From the NCBI RefSeq assembly GCF_000368565.1, contig NZ_KB849533.1:43757-107756 (forward strand): DNA of 64,000 nt, given 5' to 3'. Under the pieces are notes generated by a model that saw nothing but the letters and a program-made list of their open reading frames with translations, made no database searches and was not told the origin of the DNA. How positions within the stretch are numbered: the first letter of the stretch is position 1; the number at the start of each line of letters is the position of its first letter. Below, piece by piece: positions 1-9,034 of this stretch. Both the position numbers and the translations under genes were made by a program. The stretch is from Acinetobacter gerneri DSM 14967 = CIP 107464 = MTCC 9824 (GTDB lineage: Bacteria > Pseudomonadota > Gammaproteobacteria > Pseudomonadales > Moraxellaceae).

Positions 1-174
1 TGCATCAAACTTTGCAAGCTGACCATTTTTTTCAAAGATATAAACTCGATCGTCTTTGCTCACCAAAAATTCGCCAGCCAATTTCATCAATAAAGCATCT
101 ATTTTTACATCATCTGCAATGCTCTCATCTTGATTTACTTTGTCATAATTACGCTTGATGCCTTTGATAAACAT
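1..174 (-). CDS. Hypothetical protein, 5' part only (gene runs off the left edge)
   Basis: The minus strand is open from an ATG at 174 down to base 1, giving 58 codons that begin MFIKGIKRNYDKVNQDES. An in-frame stop lies just upstream of that ATG, so it is the only good start. The fragment is charged and hydrophilic, with no signal peptide and no motif I recognise. The rest of the gene lies outside the window. It is divergent from the DKNYY-domain gene. I assign no function. Confidence 0.5.
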   Translation of the reverse strand, partial: MFIKGIKRNYDKVNQDESIADDVKIDALLMKLAGEFLVSKDDRVYIFEKNGQLAKFDA

Positions 175-523
175 GGCTTGATACTCTAATAACTTCTAAA
201 TAAATTTCAATGAATTGTAAGGGAAATGAGTCACAGATGAAATATCATTTTTAGCTTTAAAACGATCAATATAGTGGCTCTCATATTTGCACAAGATTCT
301 AACTTTAAGCCCGCTAGAAAATCTCTACACAGCAACACGTATTGTGATCTTCAAATAAAACTTTATAATCCAAACCAAGCCATGTTGCTTAAATTTAAAT
401 CTAAAATAACGCTTATTTTGATCAATCTGCTACTTTTAGCAAACTACGACATTGCGTCATCCTCTTCATATAATGCCAATTTAACTGAGAAAAATTGCAA
501 TTTAAAAAATAAAAAGGAGAAAT
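175..523. other. Intergenic, divergent upstream region
   Basis: This 349-base AT-rich stretch separates the cut-off minus-strand gene from the plus-strand DKNYY gene. It should hold promoters for both, but I could not pick out a convincing -35/-10 pair. An open frame from 274 to 630 lies mostly here. It has no ribosome-binding site and overlaps the next gene in another frame, so I treat it as chance. Confidence 0.4.
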
Positions 524-2275
524 ATGAAAACAATCAAAGTATTAAGATGGTCATATCTTTTCCTTTTTATTTTCGTGGCTTTTTGCTTATTTTTTGTCTA
601 CAAAATTTCTCATCGGGATTTTTCGTCTGAACTAGAATATTCTCGTGAAAAAAAACAAATTGATTCAAGTATTTTCTCAGCCTATAAGGGGCAAATTTAC
701 GCCTCAGTTCCGAGCAATGGCGACTATCTCATTCAACAAGCAGATCTTGCGACATTTCACCTCATTGATCAAAGCTACCAATCTCGACACGTCGCTGCCG
801 ATAAAAATCATGTTTATTGTGGCAATTTGATTTTAGAAAAGTTAAATCCCTCAACGACCACCGCCATCGGCAATGATTATTTAAGTGATGGTCAAAAGAC
901 TTATTATTGTTCTGGAATGACCATCAAAAATCCTGACTTGGGTATCGTGGCTGAAGTTAGTCAATTGGTGTTAAATCTTTTTGGCTTATATGATAAACCG
1001 CAAACTTGGATTTACCCTTTCAAAGAAGTCGCAAATATTCAGCAATCATCTAACATGAACGGATTGGTGACCAGCCAAAATCAAGTGCTCTTAAACGGTC
1101 AAGAACTCCCAAAAGCCAATGCACAAAGCTTAAGAAAAATTAATCGTTTATATGCTGATGGCGATACTCGACCAAGTGAGGTTTATACAGCTGACGGCCG
1201 ACATGTTTATGCAAAAAATACGCTGCTCAACATGATGGATAGTGCTGATTTGTATAGTTTAGCGATTGATGCGCAAAACCAAGATGAATATTTGATCGAG
1301 CCAAAGTCGGGTATGGTTTATTTAAATGATTTTTCATTTGATCCATCACATGCACCTTACCGTATTCTTTCAATGCATGGCGCACATGCAAATCATACTC
1401 TTTGGCTCAGTAACGATGGCATCTATTTTTATGATCGAGAAGACAAAAAAGTCCGACGTGCTGCTGATAATGTTTTTAACAAATCAAACTTTACGGAAAT
1501 TGCGCCTTTGATCTTTTTTGATGGGAAAACCCTGTTATACCTCCAAGATAAACAAGTTTGGGGAGGTAACAAAAATCCTGGTCTTAAATCCCGCTCTACC
1601 GAGATCTTGCAACTAGATGAACCCATGACAGGCCAATGGAAAAAAATAGGCGATGTAAATTATCGCTATGGTCAAGTTTGGCAAAATGGTTCAACGACTT
1701 ATTACTTTGATCAGTTGGGTTCAGGTCAATCCATCAAACAGACCATTTATAAAATAGTTGATCCGACACTACTCGTAGAGTTAAGCAATCCAAATATTCG
1801 TACCGATGATTTGCGTGAAATTTTAAGCTCAAATCGAGTCGCTATACCTAAAAGTAAAATGGTTGCTTTCGCCAAAACGAGATACTCCGATGGACACATT
1901 TGGGCAGTGCTTTTTCCCGTAATTTTTCTTGGAATTATTAGCATTATTTTCTGGATCATGCGGCAATTTAAAATCAATCCTAAACCATTTGATATTGATG
2001 AAAACTATTTACAACTCAACAATATTTTCTCCAAAAAAATTGCTTTAGCTGATATTGATTGTGTGTATTTTACAAAAACATATATGCCTAGAAGTCGCGG
2101 TTATGTTGGCAGAATATGTGTACATCAGAAAAATGGTAAAAAGACTAGAAATCTCATGTTTCAAGCAAAAATGAGTTTATTCGCATCCAGTGCAGAGGAA
2201 ATGGATGCATATATTTTAGAGATGCAAAATTTGTTGAAACAACACAGCGTAAAGAGTCATTTTGACCAAAATTGA
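524..2275 (+). CDS. DKNYY-domain membrane-anchored protein
   Basis: The protein has 583 residues. A transmembrane helix lies at about residues 9-30, followed by a long extracytoplasmic part (about 30-455). A second helix follows at about 457-479, then a cytoplasmic tail of about 100 residues. The extracytoplasmic part carries degenerate repeats such as ADKNHVYCGN, SDGQKTYYCSG and ADGRHVYAKN. These match the DKNYY family (about 20-residue Asp/Lys-Asn-Tyr-Tyr repeats of unknown function). A strong AAGGAG site six bases before the ATG supports the start. No terminator is obvious before the dsbC-like gene 90 bases downstream, so the two may be co-transcribed. The role is unknown; a cell-envelope protein is the safest description. 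Confidence 0.7.
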   Translation: MKTIKVLRWSYLFLFIFVAFCLFFVYKISHRDFSSELEYSREKKQIDSSIFSAYKGQIYASVPSNGDYLIQQADLATFHLIDQSYQSRHVAADKNHVYCGNLILEKLNPSTTTAIGNDYLSDGQKTYYCSGMTIKNPDLGIVAEVSQLVLNLFGLYDKPQTWIYPFKEVANIQQSSNMNGLVTSQNQVLLNGQELPKANAQSLRKINRLYADGDTRPSEVYTADGRHVYAKNTLLNMMDSADLYSLAIDAQNQDEYLIEPKSGMVYLNDFSFDPSHAPYRILSMHGAHANHTLWLSNDGIYFYDREDKKVRRAADNVFNKSNFTEIAPLIFFDGKTLLYLQDKQVWGGNKNPGLKSRSTEILQLDEPMTGQWKKIGDVNYRYGQVWQNGSTTYYFDQLGSGQSIKQTIYKIVDPTLLVELSNPNIRTDDLREILSSNRVAIPKSKMVAFAKTRYSDGHIWAVLFPVIFLGIISIIFWIMRQFKINPKPFDIDENYLQLNNIFSKKIALADIDCVYFTKTYMPRSRGYVGRICVHQKNGKKTRNLMFQAKMSLFASSAEEMDAYILEMQNLLKQHSVKSHFDQN

Positions 2276-2367
2276 TTTGTTGTAATTTTGCTTTATCTAC
2301 AAATTTCAACTATGAAATGTCATGTTAATTCGGCACTATAAAAACATTGTTTTTTATGAGAAATATG

Positions 2368-3075
2368 ATGAAAACTCGCTTCGCTGCCCTTGCATTGAGT
2401 TTGTTTACGTTTACTACTGCGCATGCAGATATTCAAACTTTACAACAAAACTTAAAAAAGAATTATCCTGACATTCCAGTTAAAGCTGTCAATCCGACGG
2501 CAATCAAGGATATTTACGAAGTTTATATGGGCGGGCGAATCGTATATACCAATGATGAAGCGAAACTATTTTTCATCGGTAATTTGATCGATTTAAAAAA
2601 TCAAAAAAACATCACAGAAGAACGTGAACAAATTCTAAATAAAATTGATGTTTCTAAACTGCCTTTAGATAAAGCAATCAAACATGTCAAAGGCGATGGC
2701 AGCCGTACTTTATATATTTTCAGTGATCCTGACTGCCCGTACTGTCATCGTTTAGAGCAAGAATTGACCAAAGTAGATAATGTGACCATCTATTTATTCT
2801 TGTATCCAATCACCAGTTTACATCCAAATGCTGAAAAGATTTCTGAGCAAATTTGGTGTTCAAAAGACCAATATAGTGCTTGGGAAAACTATATTTTAAA
2901 CAAGAAAATGCCAGCAAAAGTTGCCAAATGTGATACCCCGATTCAGCCTTTAGCTAAACTGGGTGAAGCCTTAGAAATCGACGGCACGCCAACATTTTTC
3001 TTAAAAGATGGTAGCCGTATCTCTGGCGCAAAAAGTGCAGCAGATATTGAAGCATTATTTAAAAATGTAAAATAA
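2368..3075 (+). CDS. dsbC: Periplasmic thiol:disulfide interchange protein, DsbC family
   Basis: The protein has 235 residues. A signal peptide beginning MKTRFAALAL is cleaved after Ala-His-Ala. A DsbC/G-type dimerisation region covers roughly residues 20-90, followed by a thioredoxin fold. The redox motif is Cys-Pro-Tyr-Cys in FSDPDCPYCHRLEQ, whereas E. coli DsbC has CGYC. The cis-proline loop GTPTFF lies near the C terminus. The family isomerises wrongly paired disulfides in the periplasm and is kept reduced by DsbD. Four in-frame ATGs sit close together; the one at 2368 is chosen because GAGA lies six bases upstream and the signal peptide then has normal length. Two further cysteines (WCSKD and AKCDT) resemble the structural pair of DsbC. 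Confidence 0.88.
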   Translation: MKTRFAALALSLFTFTTAHADIQTLQQNLKKNYPDIPVKAVNPTAIKDIYEVYMGGRIVYTNDEAKLFFIGNLIDLKNQKNITEEREQILNKIDVSKLPLDKAIKHVKGDGSRTLYIFSDPDCPYCHRLEQELTKVDNVTIYLFLYPITSLHPNAEKISEQIWCSKDQYSAWENYILNKKMPAKVAKCDTPIQPLAKLGEALEIDGTPTFFLKDGSRISGAKSAADIEALFKNVK

Positions 3076-3108
3076 TAATCATTGATCAGATGGTTTATAT
3101 TACTGATA

Positions 3109-3137
3109 GGGCATACGATTTTTAGTATGCTCTTTTT
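3109..3137 (+). terminator. Rho-independent terminator after dsbC
   Basis: An eight-base stem with one G-U pair (GGGCATAC with GTATGCTC) and loop GATTTTTA is followed by five T. It lies 33 bases after the dsbC stop. Confidence 0.75.
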
Positions 3138-3409
3138 GATTGGTTCGTTTTTAAAATAATAAAATCAAGTATTTGTTATATACTATTTTTTCATGTTAAT
3201 AATATTCTAATTACAACAACAATATATTCCTTTAAATATTATATATTTCAACAAATCTCCTTATTTAATACTAAATTTTGACAAAAATAGACATAAATTG
3301 ATCAAGTTATACAAATCACTTGTTTACATTCAAGATTTTCAAATTATGATAAAACTATTTCCAATCCCAATTAAATGGATTTAAGGTTTTAAAAAGGTAA
3401 CGTTATAAA
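3138..3409. other. AT-rich upstream region of the Sel1-repeat gene
   Basis: This is very AT-rich non-coding sequence with no open frame of note. Together with the terminator it makes a gene-free gap of 334 bases. It probably contains the promoter of the Sel1-repeat gene, but several AT-rich hexamers fit equally well and I do not choose one. Confidence 0.35.
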
Positions 3410-4222
3410 ATGAAAAAAATTCTTCTCGCAACACTTATTGCTCTTTCATCAAGTACGGCTGTTTTTGCGGCTGATGCAGCTGCGCCTCAAACAGGTCTAA
3501 ACCCTGCATTTGCTAAAGTTGAACAATATATTCAAGCTCAAAATTTTACTGCTGCTTATCAAGAACTTGATAAACTTGGTAAAGCTGGAAACGCTCAAGC
3601 TTTGTATAATCAAGCTTATTTAACCCAAGTTGGTAAAGGTACGACAAAAGACGAGAAAAAAGCACTGCAACTTTATCAACAATCAGGTGATAAAGGTTAT
3701 CCAGTTGCCAATTATGTTTTAGCTCAAGCTTATGGTACAGGTAGTTTAACTGCGCCAAAAGATGAGAAAAAAGCTCGTCAATATTTAGAAAAAGCATCAA
3801 ATCAAGGTTTTGATGATGCAACGGTAGAACTTGCTGTCATGTACTTTGCAGAAGGTACAGATCAAAGTAATAAACTTGGTTTAGCTAAACTTGATCCTTT
3901 AATCAAAAAAGGTAACTATCAAGCGATCCATGCTAAAGCCTTATATGACATTACTACTGGCTTAAAAAATAAAAATGAAGCAACAATTAAACAAGGTTTA
4001 GATTCAATCAAAAATCTTGGCTCTAAAGGTTATATTCCTGCGCTCATGGCAATGGCAAATATGTTAGCGCGTGGTGATATTGTTCAGCAAAACTTACCAG
4101 AAGCACGTAAGATCTATGCTGCTCTAGCTCAGGACAATGTTCCTCAGTCTAAAGAAGCGCTTGCTGCAATTGATAAAATGATTGCTGAACAAGGTAAGGC
4201 TGCACCAGCGCCAAAAAAATAA
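3410..4222 (+). CDS. Exported Sel1-repeat (TPR-like) protein
   Basis: The protein has 270 residues. Its signal peptide starts MKKILLATLIALSSSTAVFA and is cut before ADAAAP. The rest is built of Sel1-like helical repeats, visible as successive motifs of about 36 residues such as ALYNQAYLTQVGKGT, ANYVLAQAYGTGS, ATVELAVMYFAEGT and ALMAMANMLARGD. Sel1 repeats are protein-protein interaction scaffolds. A ribosome-binding site (AAAAAGGTAA) precedes the ATG. It is a single-gene unit between two terminators. A periplasmic adaptor role is inferred; the specific partner is unknown. Confidence 0.8.
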   Translation: MKKILLATLIALSSSTAVFAADAAAPQTGLNPAFAKVEQYIQAQNFTAAYQELDKLGKAGNAQALYNQAYLTQVGKGTTKDEKKALQLYQQSGDKGYPVANYVLAQAYGTGSLTAPKDEKKARQYLEKASNQGFDDATVELAVMYFAEGTDQSNKLGLAKLDPLIKKGNYQAIHAKALYDITTGLKNKNEATIKQGLDSIKNLGSKGYIPALMAMANMLARGDIVQQNLPEARKIYAALAQDNVPQSKEALAAIDKMIAEQGKAAPAPKK

Positions 4223-4246
4223 GTTCTGATTAAAAGATCTGTTTTT

Positions 4247-4295
4247 AAAGGCATTTGTTTTGTTGAAATATTCAATCTAAGCAAATGCCTTTTTT
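4247..4295 (+). terminator. Terminator after the Sel1-repeat gene
   Basis: An eleven-base stem (AAAGGCATTTG with CAAATGCCTTT) encloses a 24-base loop and is followed by a T-rich tail. It lies between two convergent genes and may also stop transcription from the AEC transporter side. Confidence 0.7.
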
Positions 4296-4358
4296 ATATT
4301 CACTTTCACATTTTTTATTATTCATTACGATAGAAAAATAACGATAAGATTCAAACAA

Positions 4359-5285
4359 TCACCACCAATAAGCGATCAATCCACTAATCACCATAAAGCC
4401 AAAAACAGTACTAATCACCAATGGTGTTAGAGATTTTTCATTTAAACCATATACTTGCCCTAAGATCCCAAACAATGTTGGCATCGGTAATGCTGCGATA
4501 ATCGTTCCTGCATACACCATTTCTTGACTGACATTGGTTAAGTAACTCAGCCCTAAAAACACCAGTAAAGGCATGACAATATTTTTAAGAAATACCAATA
4601 AAATGCTTTGAATATTGACGTATTGGATACTTAAACCAACTAAACCAGCACCAATGACAAAAAGTGCCAATGGCGAAGCCGTTTGCCCCAATAACATAAA
4701 GACTTGATCAATATTTTTAGGTATATGCAATTGCAGCATTGCGCAGAGCATTCCCAACACGACAGACAAGAAAATTGGATTTTTAAGCAGCGTAAAAATA
4801 GTGTTTTTGATTAAATCACTGAGCTTTGCCTGCTTTTGTAAACCTGCTTCTGCCAAAGCCAAAACTGTTGGTACTAACATGACACTTTCAATAATTAAAA
4901 TCATTGAAATATAAGTGGTTGCTTGGCTTGCACCAATCAATAAAGTCAAAATGGCTGTACCAATAAACCCTGTATTGGACATTGCCCCGCCCATAGCAAG
5001 CACCGAGGCATCTGTAAAATTTTCTCGATAAAATTTTCTGAAAATATAAACGCCTATGGCATACAGAAAAAATGTGACGCCTGCATAAACTGCAAAATAT
5101 GACGGAAACCAAATATCTTGAAAATTTTTACTGGAAAGTGCGTGAAAAAGCAAAGCGGGTAAAGCAATTTTAACCACAAATAAGCTCAAAACTTGAATCT
5201 GATCTTTTTTCAGTAAATCAATTTTGACACTAAAATAACCAGATAAAAGCAATAAAAAGATCGGTACAATCACCGCAAAAACCAT
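4359..5285 (-). CDS. AEC (auxin efflux carrier) family transporter
   Basis: The protein has 308 residues and about ten hydrophobic segments in two halves around a charged loop at about residues 140-160. This is the layout and usual length of bacterial AEC permeases (Mem_trans, PF03547). GGAMSNTGFIGTAIL and LPALLFHALSS are typical family sequences. Family members are proposed to export organic acids or amino-acid derivatives; the substrate here is unknown. The start was moved from an upstream ATG at 5321 to 5285. There an AAAGGT site lies about seven bases upstream, and the first membrane helix then begins immediately. The gene is convergent with the Sel1-repeat gene and appears monocistronic. 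Confidence 0.85.
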   Translation of the reverse strand: MVFAVIVPIFLLLLSGYFSVKIDLLKKDQIQVLSLFVVKIALPALLFHALSSKNFQDIWFPSYFAVYAGVTFFLYAIGVYIFRKFYRENFTDASVLAMGGAMSNTGFIGTAILTLLIGASQATTYISMILIIESVMLVPTVLALAEAGLQKQAKLSDLIKNTIFTLLKNPIFLSVVLGMLCAMLQLHIPKNIDQVFMLLGQTASPLALFVIGAGLVGLSIQYVNIQSILLVFLKNIVMPLLVFLGLSYLTNVSQEMVYAGTIIAALPMPTLFGILGQVYGLNEKSLTPLVISTVFGFMVISGLIAYWW

Positions 5286-5415
5286 CGAGCTACCTTTACG
5301 AATTTCATAAAAATCAAGCATAGGAAATAGGGCCTACAACCCTAGATCCTAAGTGAAATTGCTTTAAATTTTAAATACTTTTGGGGAATAACTTTTTACT
5401 CAAAATGAACGCTAA

Positions 5416-6531
5416 TCAGAAATCAAATTGTGTAAATAAGTCTTTTAAACCATGAGGTTGGCAACGTAAGTATTGAGGTGCTATTGCGATCTGTACACCT
5501 AGTTTTGCAGCAGCATGCCAAGGCCAGCGTGGATCATATAAAATCGCACGGGCAAGTCCAATAGCATCGGCTTGCTCATTTTGTAAAATGGCTTCTGCTT
5601 GTTCTGCTTCCGTGATTAAACCGACTGCGATTACTGGAATATTCACATGCGGTTTAATCTTTTCTGCAAATGGAACCTGATAGCTCGGTTCTAATTTGAT
5701 TTTTTGGTCACGATGCAAGCCAGCGGTAGAGACATGAATATAAGCGGCGCCTGCCTTTTCTAAATGTTTGGAAAGTTCAATACTCGATTGGAGATCCCAC
5801 CCGCCTTGCTCATCCATCCAATCCGTCGCTGAAATACGTACCCCGATTGGATAATCAGCAGGCACAGCTTTTTTCATTTCAGTTAAAGTTTCAATCAACA
5901 TACGCATGCGATTTTCTAAAGAACCGCCATATTGATCTGTACGTTGATTGGAAAGTGGTGACAAAAATTGATGCATCAAATAACCATGTGCACCATGAAT
6001 TTCAATGATTTCAAACCCTGCTTCAACAGAACGTTGTGCTGCTTTGGCAAAATCAAGTTGAACTTGTTTAATTTCTTCAAGCGTTAGCGCATGAGGCGGA
6101 ACATCATCCTCATTAAATCCTATTTCACTTGCTGAAACTGTTTGCCAACCATGTTGTTGCTCAGGTTTGATCTGTCCACGACCTAACCACGGCTTATCTG
6201 TAGAGGCTTTACGTCCAGCATGTGCCAATTGCACACCAAAAGGCATCGGTGAAATTTGTTTGATTTTCTCAAGGAGTATTTTTATTTTATCTCGCTGAGT
6301 ATCATTCCATAACCCAACATCTGCAAAACTGATGCGTCCATTTGCTTGTACGGCAGTCGCTTCAATCAAACACAAAGCCGCACCTGACAATGCATAATTT
6401 GCCCATTGCTGCTCATGCCAATAACTGATTTCACCTTCATCCGATGCAGAGTATTGGCACATTGGCGCAATAATAATTTTATTGTTTAAAGTAAGAGTAC
6501 CGAATTTTATTGGCTCAAATAACTTTGACAT
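5416..6531 (-). CDS. NADH:flavin oxidoreductase, old-yellow-enzyme family (YqjM-like)
   Basis: The protein has 371 residues and forms one FMN-binding TIM barrel. The N terminus (KLFEPIKFGTLTLNNKII then APMCQYSA) carries the redox-tuning cysteine of thermophilic-type OYEs such as YqjM. EIHGAHGYLMHQFLSPLSNQR and YGGSLENRMR are the substrate-binding and FMN-binding signatures. Enzymes of this class reduce activated C=C bonds with NAD(P)H. The longer open frame from 6573 is not used because AGGGAAA sits correctly before the ATG at 6531. It is 130 bases from the AEC gene on the same strand, so co-transcription is possible. The physiological substrate cannot be read from sequence. Confidence 0.88.
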   Translation of the reverse strand: MSKLFEPIKFGTLTLNNKIIIAPMCQYSASDEGEISYWHEQQWANYALSGAALCLIEATAVQANGRISFADVGLWNDTQRDKIKILLEKIKQISPMPFGVQLAHAGRKASTDKPWLGRGQIKPEQQHGWQTVSASEIGFNEDDVPPHALTLEEIKQVQLDFAKAAQRSVEAGFEIIEIHGAHGYLMHQFLSPLSNQRTDQYGGSLENRMRMLIETLTEMKKAVPADYPIGVRISATDWMDEQGGWDLQSSIELSKHLEKAGAAYIHVSTAGLHRDQKIKLEPSYQVPFAEKIKPHVNIPVIAVGLITEAEQAEAILQNEQADAIGLARAILYDPRWPWHAAAKLGVQIAIAPQYLRCQPHGLKDLFTQFDF

Positions 6532-6573
6532 TTTCCCTATTTCCTCTTTATATCCACTCTTACAGATGGTCAC

Positions 6574-6865
6574 TGACTTAATTTTTTGCTTGCTGGGTCT
6601 AGGCTGGCAAAGGTTGTTCTGATTAAGTCTGAAATATACAGTTGCTCGTTCAGCATTTGTGAACTCAATTGCATGATTTGAGATTTATATCTGGAAAATC
6701 ACGATTGTATGCTTTAAAAATTTAACCTATTTTCATGACAATTTGCAAAGTATTGCGCTGTTTTTCTATATTTTTTTCATTTATAGATTTAAATAAAAAA
6801 GCACTGAGTTTTTTCAGTGCTTTTAGGCTATTTAAAATTACAAGATTTATATTCTAATATTCAAT
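6574..6865. other. Intergenic between OYE gene and pqqU, with terminator
   Basis: This 292-base non-coding region is AT-rich. It contains the pqqU terminator at 6795-6824 and presumably the promoter of the oxidoreductase gene nearer 6574. Nothing else is recognisable. Confidence 0.4.
6795..6824 (-). terminator. Terminator after the oprB-pqqU operon
   Basis: A perfect seven-base stem (GCACTGA with TCAGTGC) is flanked by six A on one side and TTTT on the other. On the minus strand this gives a hairpin followed by a U tract, 42 bases beyond the pqqU stop. Confidence 0.8.
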
Positions 6866-9019
6866 CTAGAATTGTTTAGTGACACTTACACCAGCACTAA
6901 AGTTTCGTCCTTCAGCAGGTTCGAAATAACGTTTATTACTTTCATTCACGATCACTGAACCGATATAGTTTTTGTCAAATAAGTTGTCGACACGTGCATA
7001 AGTATTAAATTTCCAATCTTTTAAAGCCCAAGCATAGCCAAGGTTTGCAGAGAAAATCGTATAGCTTGGTGCAGAATCAGAATTGATATCATTGACATAA
7101 ATCTTATCTGCATAACGTGCATCAACACCAGCATATAAGCCCTGCTCAGGTTTCCATGTCAATCCTAAATATGCCTGATTTTTGGCAATACCCGGAATGT
7201 AATTGCCTGCAGGAATTTTCTCAACGGTCCCATCAGCTTGAATGTCAGCATCAAATTTTGCATCTAAATAGCTATAGCTGGCTTGGGCAAATAAATCACG
7301 CCAAAGGTTTTTGTTCCAAGTAAATTCTGCTCCTTTACGCTCAGTTTTATCGGCATTGCGATATGTAGAACGCCCCCCCTCACTGCTTGCTGCAACGATA
7401 TCGTTTTTAGTTTTGATATCAAATACAGCCAAGGTGAAATCGCCTAGACGATTCGATGATTTCAAACCAAGCTCATAAGTATCACTGCTTGCAGGTGAAA
7501 GATTGAATGCATTGGCAGCATCACTTCCCACTGCGGCATAAGACATTTCTGTAAATGTTGGTGTTTCAAAACCTTTGGCATAACTTGCATAGGCCAACAA
7601 TTCAGGGAGAATTTGCCAGCTTAAAGCAGCAGATGGCAATACCTTGTCATAATTAGTTTTACCGCTGTTATCGCCATTTAAGCCCACGATATAATGATCT
7701 TCGGTTTTAAAATGCACATTGCTATAGCGAAGCCCTGCATCTAAAGTCCATGTCGGTAAAAAATTCCAAGAGGCTTGTACATAAGGGTCAATATTCCACA
7801 AAGTATTGTCTTCATCACGGCGTGTTGCCCCCTTGATGCCCAACGTATCGCCTGCAAAACTGTTAAATCCTTTACGATCTTCAGTCATTGCATCTAATGC
7901 AAGCCCTGCGCTCAATTTTGTATTTGGTAATAAATCTTTGCCTGTCCAGCGTAGATCCGCACCATAATATTGACGGTCAAAATCAATCACACCACCCGCT
8001 TGATAGGGCTTCGTTTTTTCAGTCAAAGGATTGGTCACTTGAGATATTTTGGGAATGGATTGATATTGGGTAACAGAACGCTGTCCCATATAAGCCATTG
8101 CATAGAGATCATTTTGATCATCTAAAGGTTTATCCCAAGTCACACCTGTTTGTATTTGTTCGATTTCTTTTCTGGCATTGTAATCTAATACATTTTTAAC
8201 CACTTGTTTGGGATTGGCTTGCCAATCGCTACGAGTCAAACCACCTGGATCTTGTGCAGAAATATTCACATAATTGGTGATCCAATTGATCTTTGAACCA
8301 TCATCCAGATTCCATGTCAATTTTGCATTATTTAAAACTTTATGCGCTGCACTATGATCACGATAACCATCTGTATCAAAATACGATGAGCTAACCACAT
8401 AAGCTGGATCATATTGATTATTAGAGCCACCTTGTAAAACCAGTCCCACGTGGTTGCGTTGATTACTTCCCCCAGCATAATTCATGGTAATAGAATCTCT
8501 GCCCTGACCTTCTTTGGTTGAAGTTAAAATCGTTCCGCCAGAAGAGTTGCCATAGAGTGAAGAAAATGGACCTGTTAAAACTTCGATATGATCTAAACTA
8601 GACAAATCAATATTGGACGTTTGACCTTGTCCATCAGGCATCGTTGCTGGAATGCCATCAACATATAAGCGCAAACCACGCACACCAAAAGTCGAACGCG
8701 CGCCAAATCCACGCATAGAAATTTGTAAATCCTGCGCATAATTTTCACGATTATTGATTTGTAAACTCGGAATGCCTTTGATGACTTCTGTCAAATTGAC
8801 ATCAATATTATTTTGTTGCTTTGCCGCATCTACTCGATAGACCGAAGCAGGCGTTTGCATATATGAAGTATCAGTACGAGTCGCCTCCGCGATAATCGGA
8901 GGAATTGCAGTAACAGCTTGTTCATCCGTTTCTGCATAAAGGTTTTGACAAATACATGCACTTAGGCAGAGCAATGAAGAATTAAAAGGGATATTTTTAA
9001 ATCGTTGTTTACTCTGCAT
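6866..9019 (-). CDS. pqqU: TonB-dependent outer-membrane receptor, PqqU (YncD)-like
   Basis: The protein has 717 residues: a signal peptide (to about Ala29), a plug domain (about 45-165) and a 22-strand barrel ending in Phe. From memory it closely follows E. coli YncD, now called PqqU, the receptor for the cofactor pyrroloquinoline quinone. Shared blocks include QDLQISMRGFGARSTFGVRG, VDGIPATMPDGQGQTSNID, SVIVNESNKRYFEPAEGRNF, and a shared pattern HGYRDHSGA-like/DGYRDHSAA. The gene starts 15 bases after the OprB-type porin gene and is clearly in its operon. The porin would admit sugars and this receptor the PQQ that membrane glucose dehydrogenase needs. Receptor class is certain; the PQQ substrate is inferred from similarity and context. 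Confidence 0.82.
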   Translation of the reverse strand: MQSKQRFKNIPFNSSLLCLSACICQNLYAETDEQAVTAIPPIIAEATRTDTSYMQTPASVYRVDAAKQQNNIDVNLTEVIKGIPSLQINNRENYAQDLQISMRGFGARSTFGVRGLRLYVDGIPATMPDGQGQTSNIDLSSLDHIEVLTGPFSSLYGNSSGGTILTSTKEGQGRDSITMNYAGGSNQRNHVGLVLQGGSNNQYDPAYVVSSSYFDTDGYRDHSAAHKVLNNAKLTWNLDDGSKINWITNYVNISAQDPGGLTRSDWQANPKQVVKNVLDYNARKEIEQIQTGVTWDKPLDDQNDLYAMAYMGQRSVTQYQSIPKISQVTNPLTEKTKPYQAGGVIDFDRQYYGADLRWTGKDLLPNTKLSAGLALDAMTEDRKGFNSFAGDTLGIKGATRRDEDNTLWNIDPYVQASWNFLPTWTLDAGLRYSNVHFKTEDHYIVGLNGDNSGKTNYDKVLPSAALSWQILPELLAYASYAKGFETPTFTEMSYAAVGSDAANAFNLSPASSDTYELGLKSSNRLGDFTLAVFDIKTKNDIVAASSEGGRSTYRNADKTERKGAEFTWNKNLWRDLFAQASYSYLDAKFDADIQADGTVEKIPAGNYIPGIAKNQAYLGLTWKPEQGLYAGVDARYADKIYVNDINSDSAPSYTIFSANLGYAWALKDWKFNTYARVDNLFDKNYIGSVIVNESNKRYFEPAEGRNFSAGVSVTKQF

Positions 9020-9034
9020 AAGTTTTCCTTTGTT

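Noticed and set aside
274..630. 118-codon open frame before the DKNYY gene
   Set aside because: It has no ribosome-binding site, no recognisable sequence, and its end overlaps the well-supported start of the next gene in another frame.
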